From NCBI GenBank assembly GCA_031274005.1, contig JAISQU010000318.1:1-14676 (forward strand): DNA of 14,676 nucleotides, in the 5' to 3' direction. Shown here piece by piece: positions 14,265-14,676 of the stretch (its first letter is position 1; each line of letters starts with the position of its first letter). The stretch is from Spirochaetales bacterium. Lineage in GTDB: Bacteria > Spirochaetota > Spirochaetia > DTKZ01. Below the pieces are notes generated by a model, which was not told the origin of the DNA, did no database searches, and saw only the letters and a list, made by a program, of their open reading frames with translations. The translations under genes and the position numbers were made by a program.

Positions 14265-14676
14265 ATGTCTGTTATTAAAAACGCGGAGAACAAAACCGAT
14301 ATGGCCGCGGAGGTCAACCGGGCGCAGATTGAGCACAGGGCTGCGTGGATGGGTCTTATCTATGATGAGATGGTAAAGGCCGGAATTGACGCTGAACCGA
14401 TTATCCGGCGCGCCATTAAACGCTGCGGCCACATACACGGGGAGAAGTTAAAAAAGGAATGCGCCGATCCGGATAGCTGTCAGGAATTCAAGGGTGTTTT
14501 TCTGAAAGACCTTGTGCAGAAAACCTTTAATATGCATCCCATCAGCGCGGACAAGGAAAATCTGAATGTGGACTTCCATTATTGCGCTCTGGTCAGCGCC
14601 TGGCAGAAACTGGGCTTTGACGACAAGACCTGCGCGCTGCTCTGCGATATGGCTATGGATGGCGACAGGGGTATTG
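14265..14676 (+). CDS. L-2-amino-thiazoline-4-carboxylate hydrolase family protein, partial
   Basis: This frame opens at ATG 14265 with AAGGAGG seven bases upstream and runs off the right edge after 137 codons. The visible part matches the ATC hydrolase family: RAAWMGLIYDEMVKAGIDA (25-43), IRRAIKRCGHIHG (47-59) and the strongly conserved VDFHYCALVSAWQKLGFDD (102-120), then LLCDMAMDGDRG (125-136). The founding member opens the thiazoline ring of ATC on the route to L-cysteine. Most relatives in anaerobic bacteria have no proven substrate, so the name indicates family, not function. There is no signal peptide; the protein is probably cytoplasmic. Cysteines at 54, 66, 72, 107, 123 and 127 are numerous for the length. 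It is divergent from the dcw operon and its promoter is not clear. No neighbour suggests a pathway. Confidence 0.87.
   Translation, partial: MSVIKNAENKTDMAAEVNRAQIEHRAAWMGLIYDEMVKAGIDAEPIIRRAIKRCGHIHGEKLKKECADPDSCQEFKGVFLKDLVQKTFNMHPISADKENLNVDFHYCALVSAWQKLGFDDKTCALLCDMAMDGDRGI

Noticed and set aside
14096..14278. A 60-codon plus-strand frame containing DYAL, reminiscent of a tmRNA tag
   Set aside because: tmRNA tags end in ALAA or similar followed by a stop, while this continues GTGGFHYS. The conserved tmRNA ends and T-arm are absent. As a protein it lacks a ribosome site and overlaps the well-supported start at 14265.
1..14676. CRISPR arrays, insertion sequences, tRNA or rRNA genes, prophage or defence genes
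   Set aside because: No regularly spaced repeats, transposase or integrase modules (other than Xer), cloverleaf-like sequences or defence-system motifs were seen. The region is mostly core housekeeping genes.

Overview
The window looks like a chromosomal piece of a spirochaete, most likely a Treponema-type organism with moderately high GC. I infer this from gene order. A compact division and cell-wall cluster (mraZ-rsmH-ftsL-murF-mraY-ftsW-ftsQ-ftsA-ftsZ) runs straight into xerD, a TPR lipoprotein gene, dprA, topA and the start of xerC, as I recall for Treponema chromosomes. No ribosomal RNA or other marker gene is present to confirm it.

Layout, right to left, because almost everything is on the minus strand. 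One dense operon runs from about 13798 down to the left edge. It opens with a well-formed sigma70-type promoter (13770-13798). Three TGGT repeats spaced exactly 10 bp apart (13744-13767) follow it and look like the autoregulatory MraZ operator. Most junctions after that overlap by 4 to 13 bp or are separated by a few bases; the larger gaps are 24 bp (mraZ/rsmH) and 56 bp (ftsA/ftsZ). MurF and MraY make and load the lipid-linked peptidoglycan precursor. FtsW polymerises it at the septum. FtsL and FtsQ connect the division machinery across the membrane, and FtsA and FtsZ form the cytoplasmic ring. The distal part handles DNA: XerD (chromosome dimer resolution), DprA (single-strand DNA handling) and TopA (relaxation of negative supercoils). 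ftsI, murE, murD, murG, murC and ddl are not in this stretch.

The left edge (1-331) is anomalous. xerC starts normally, overlapping topA, but keeps its family resemblance for only about 57-65 codons. The sequence then becomes FliQ, a flagellar export protein, in another frame. This is either a real deletion or rearrangement, or an assembly chimera.

The right end (13736-14264) is a non-coding, partly AT-rich divergent region with several inverted and direct repeats. It leads into a plus-strand gene at 14265 for an L-2-amino-thiazoline-4-carboxylate hydrolase family protein, cut by the window edge.

No clearly new multi-gene system is visible. The best leads are the MraZ operator geometry, the xerC/fliQ junction, the MraY motif variant and the structured divergent intergenic region.
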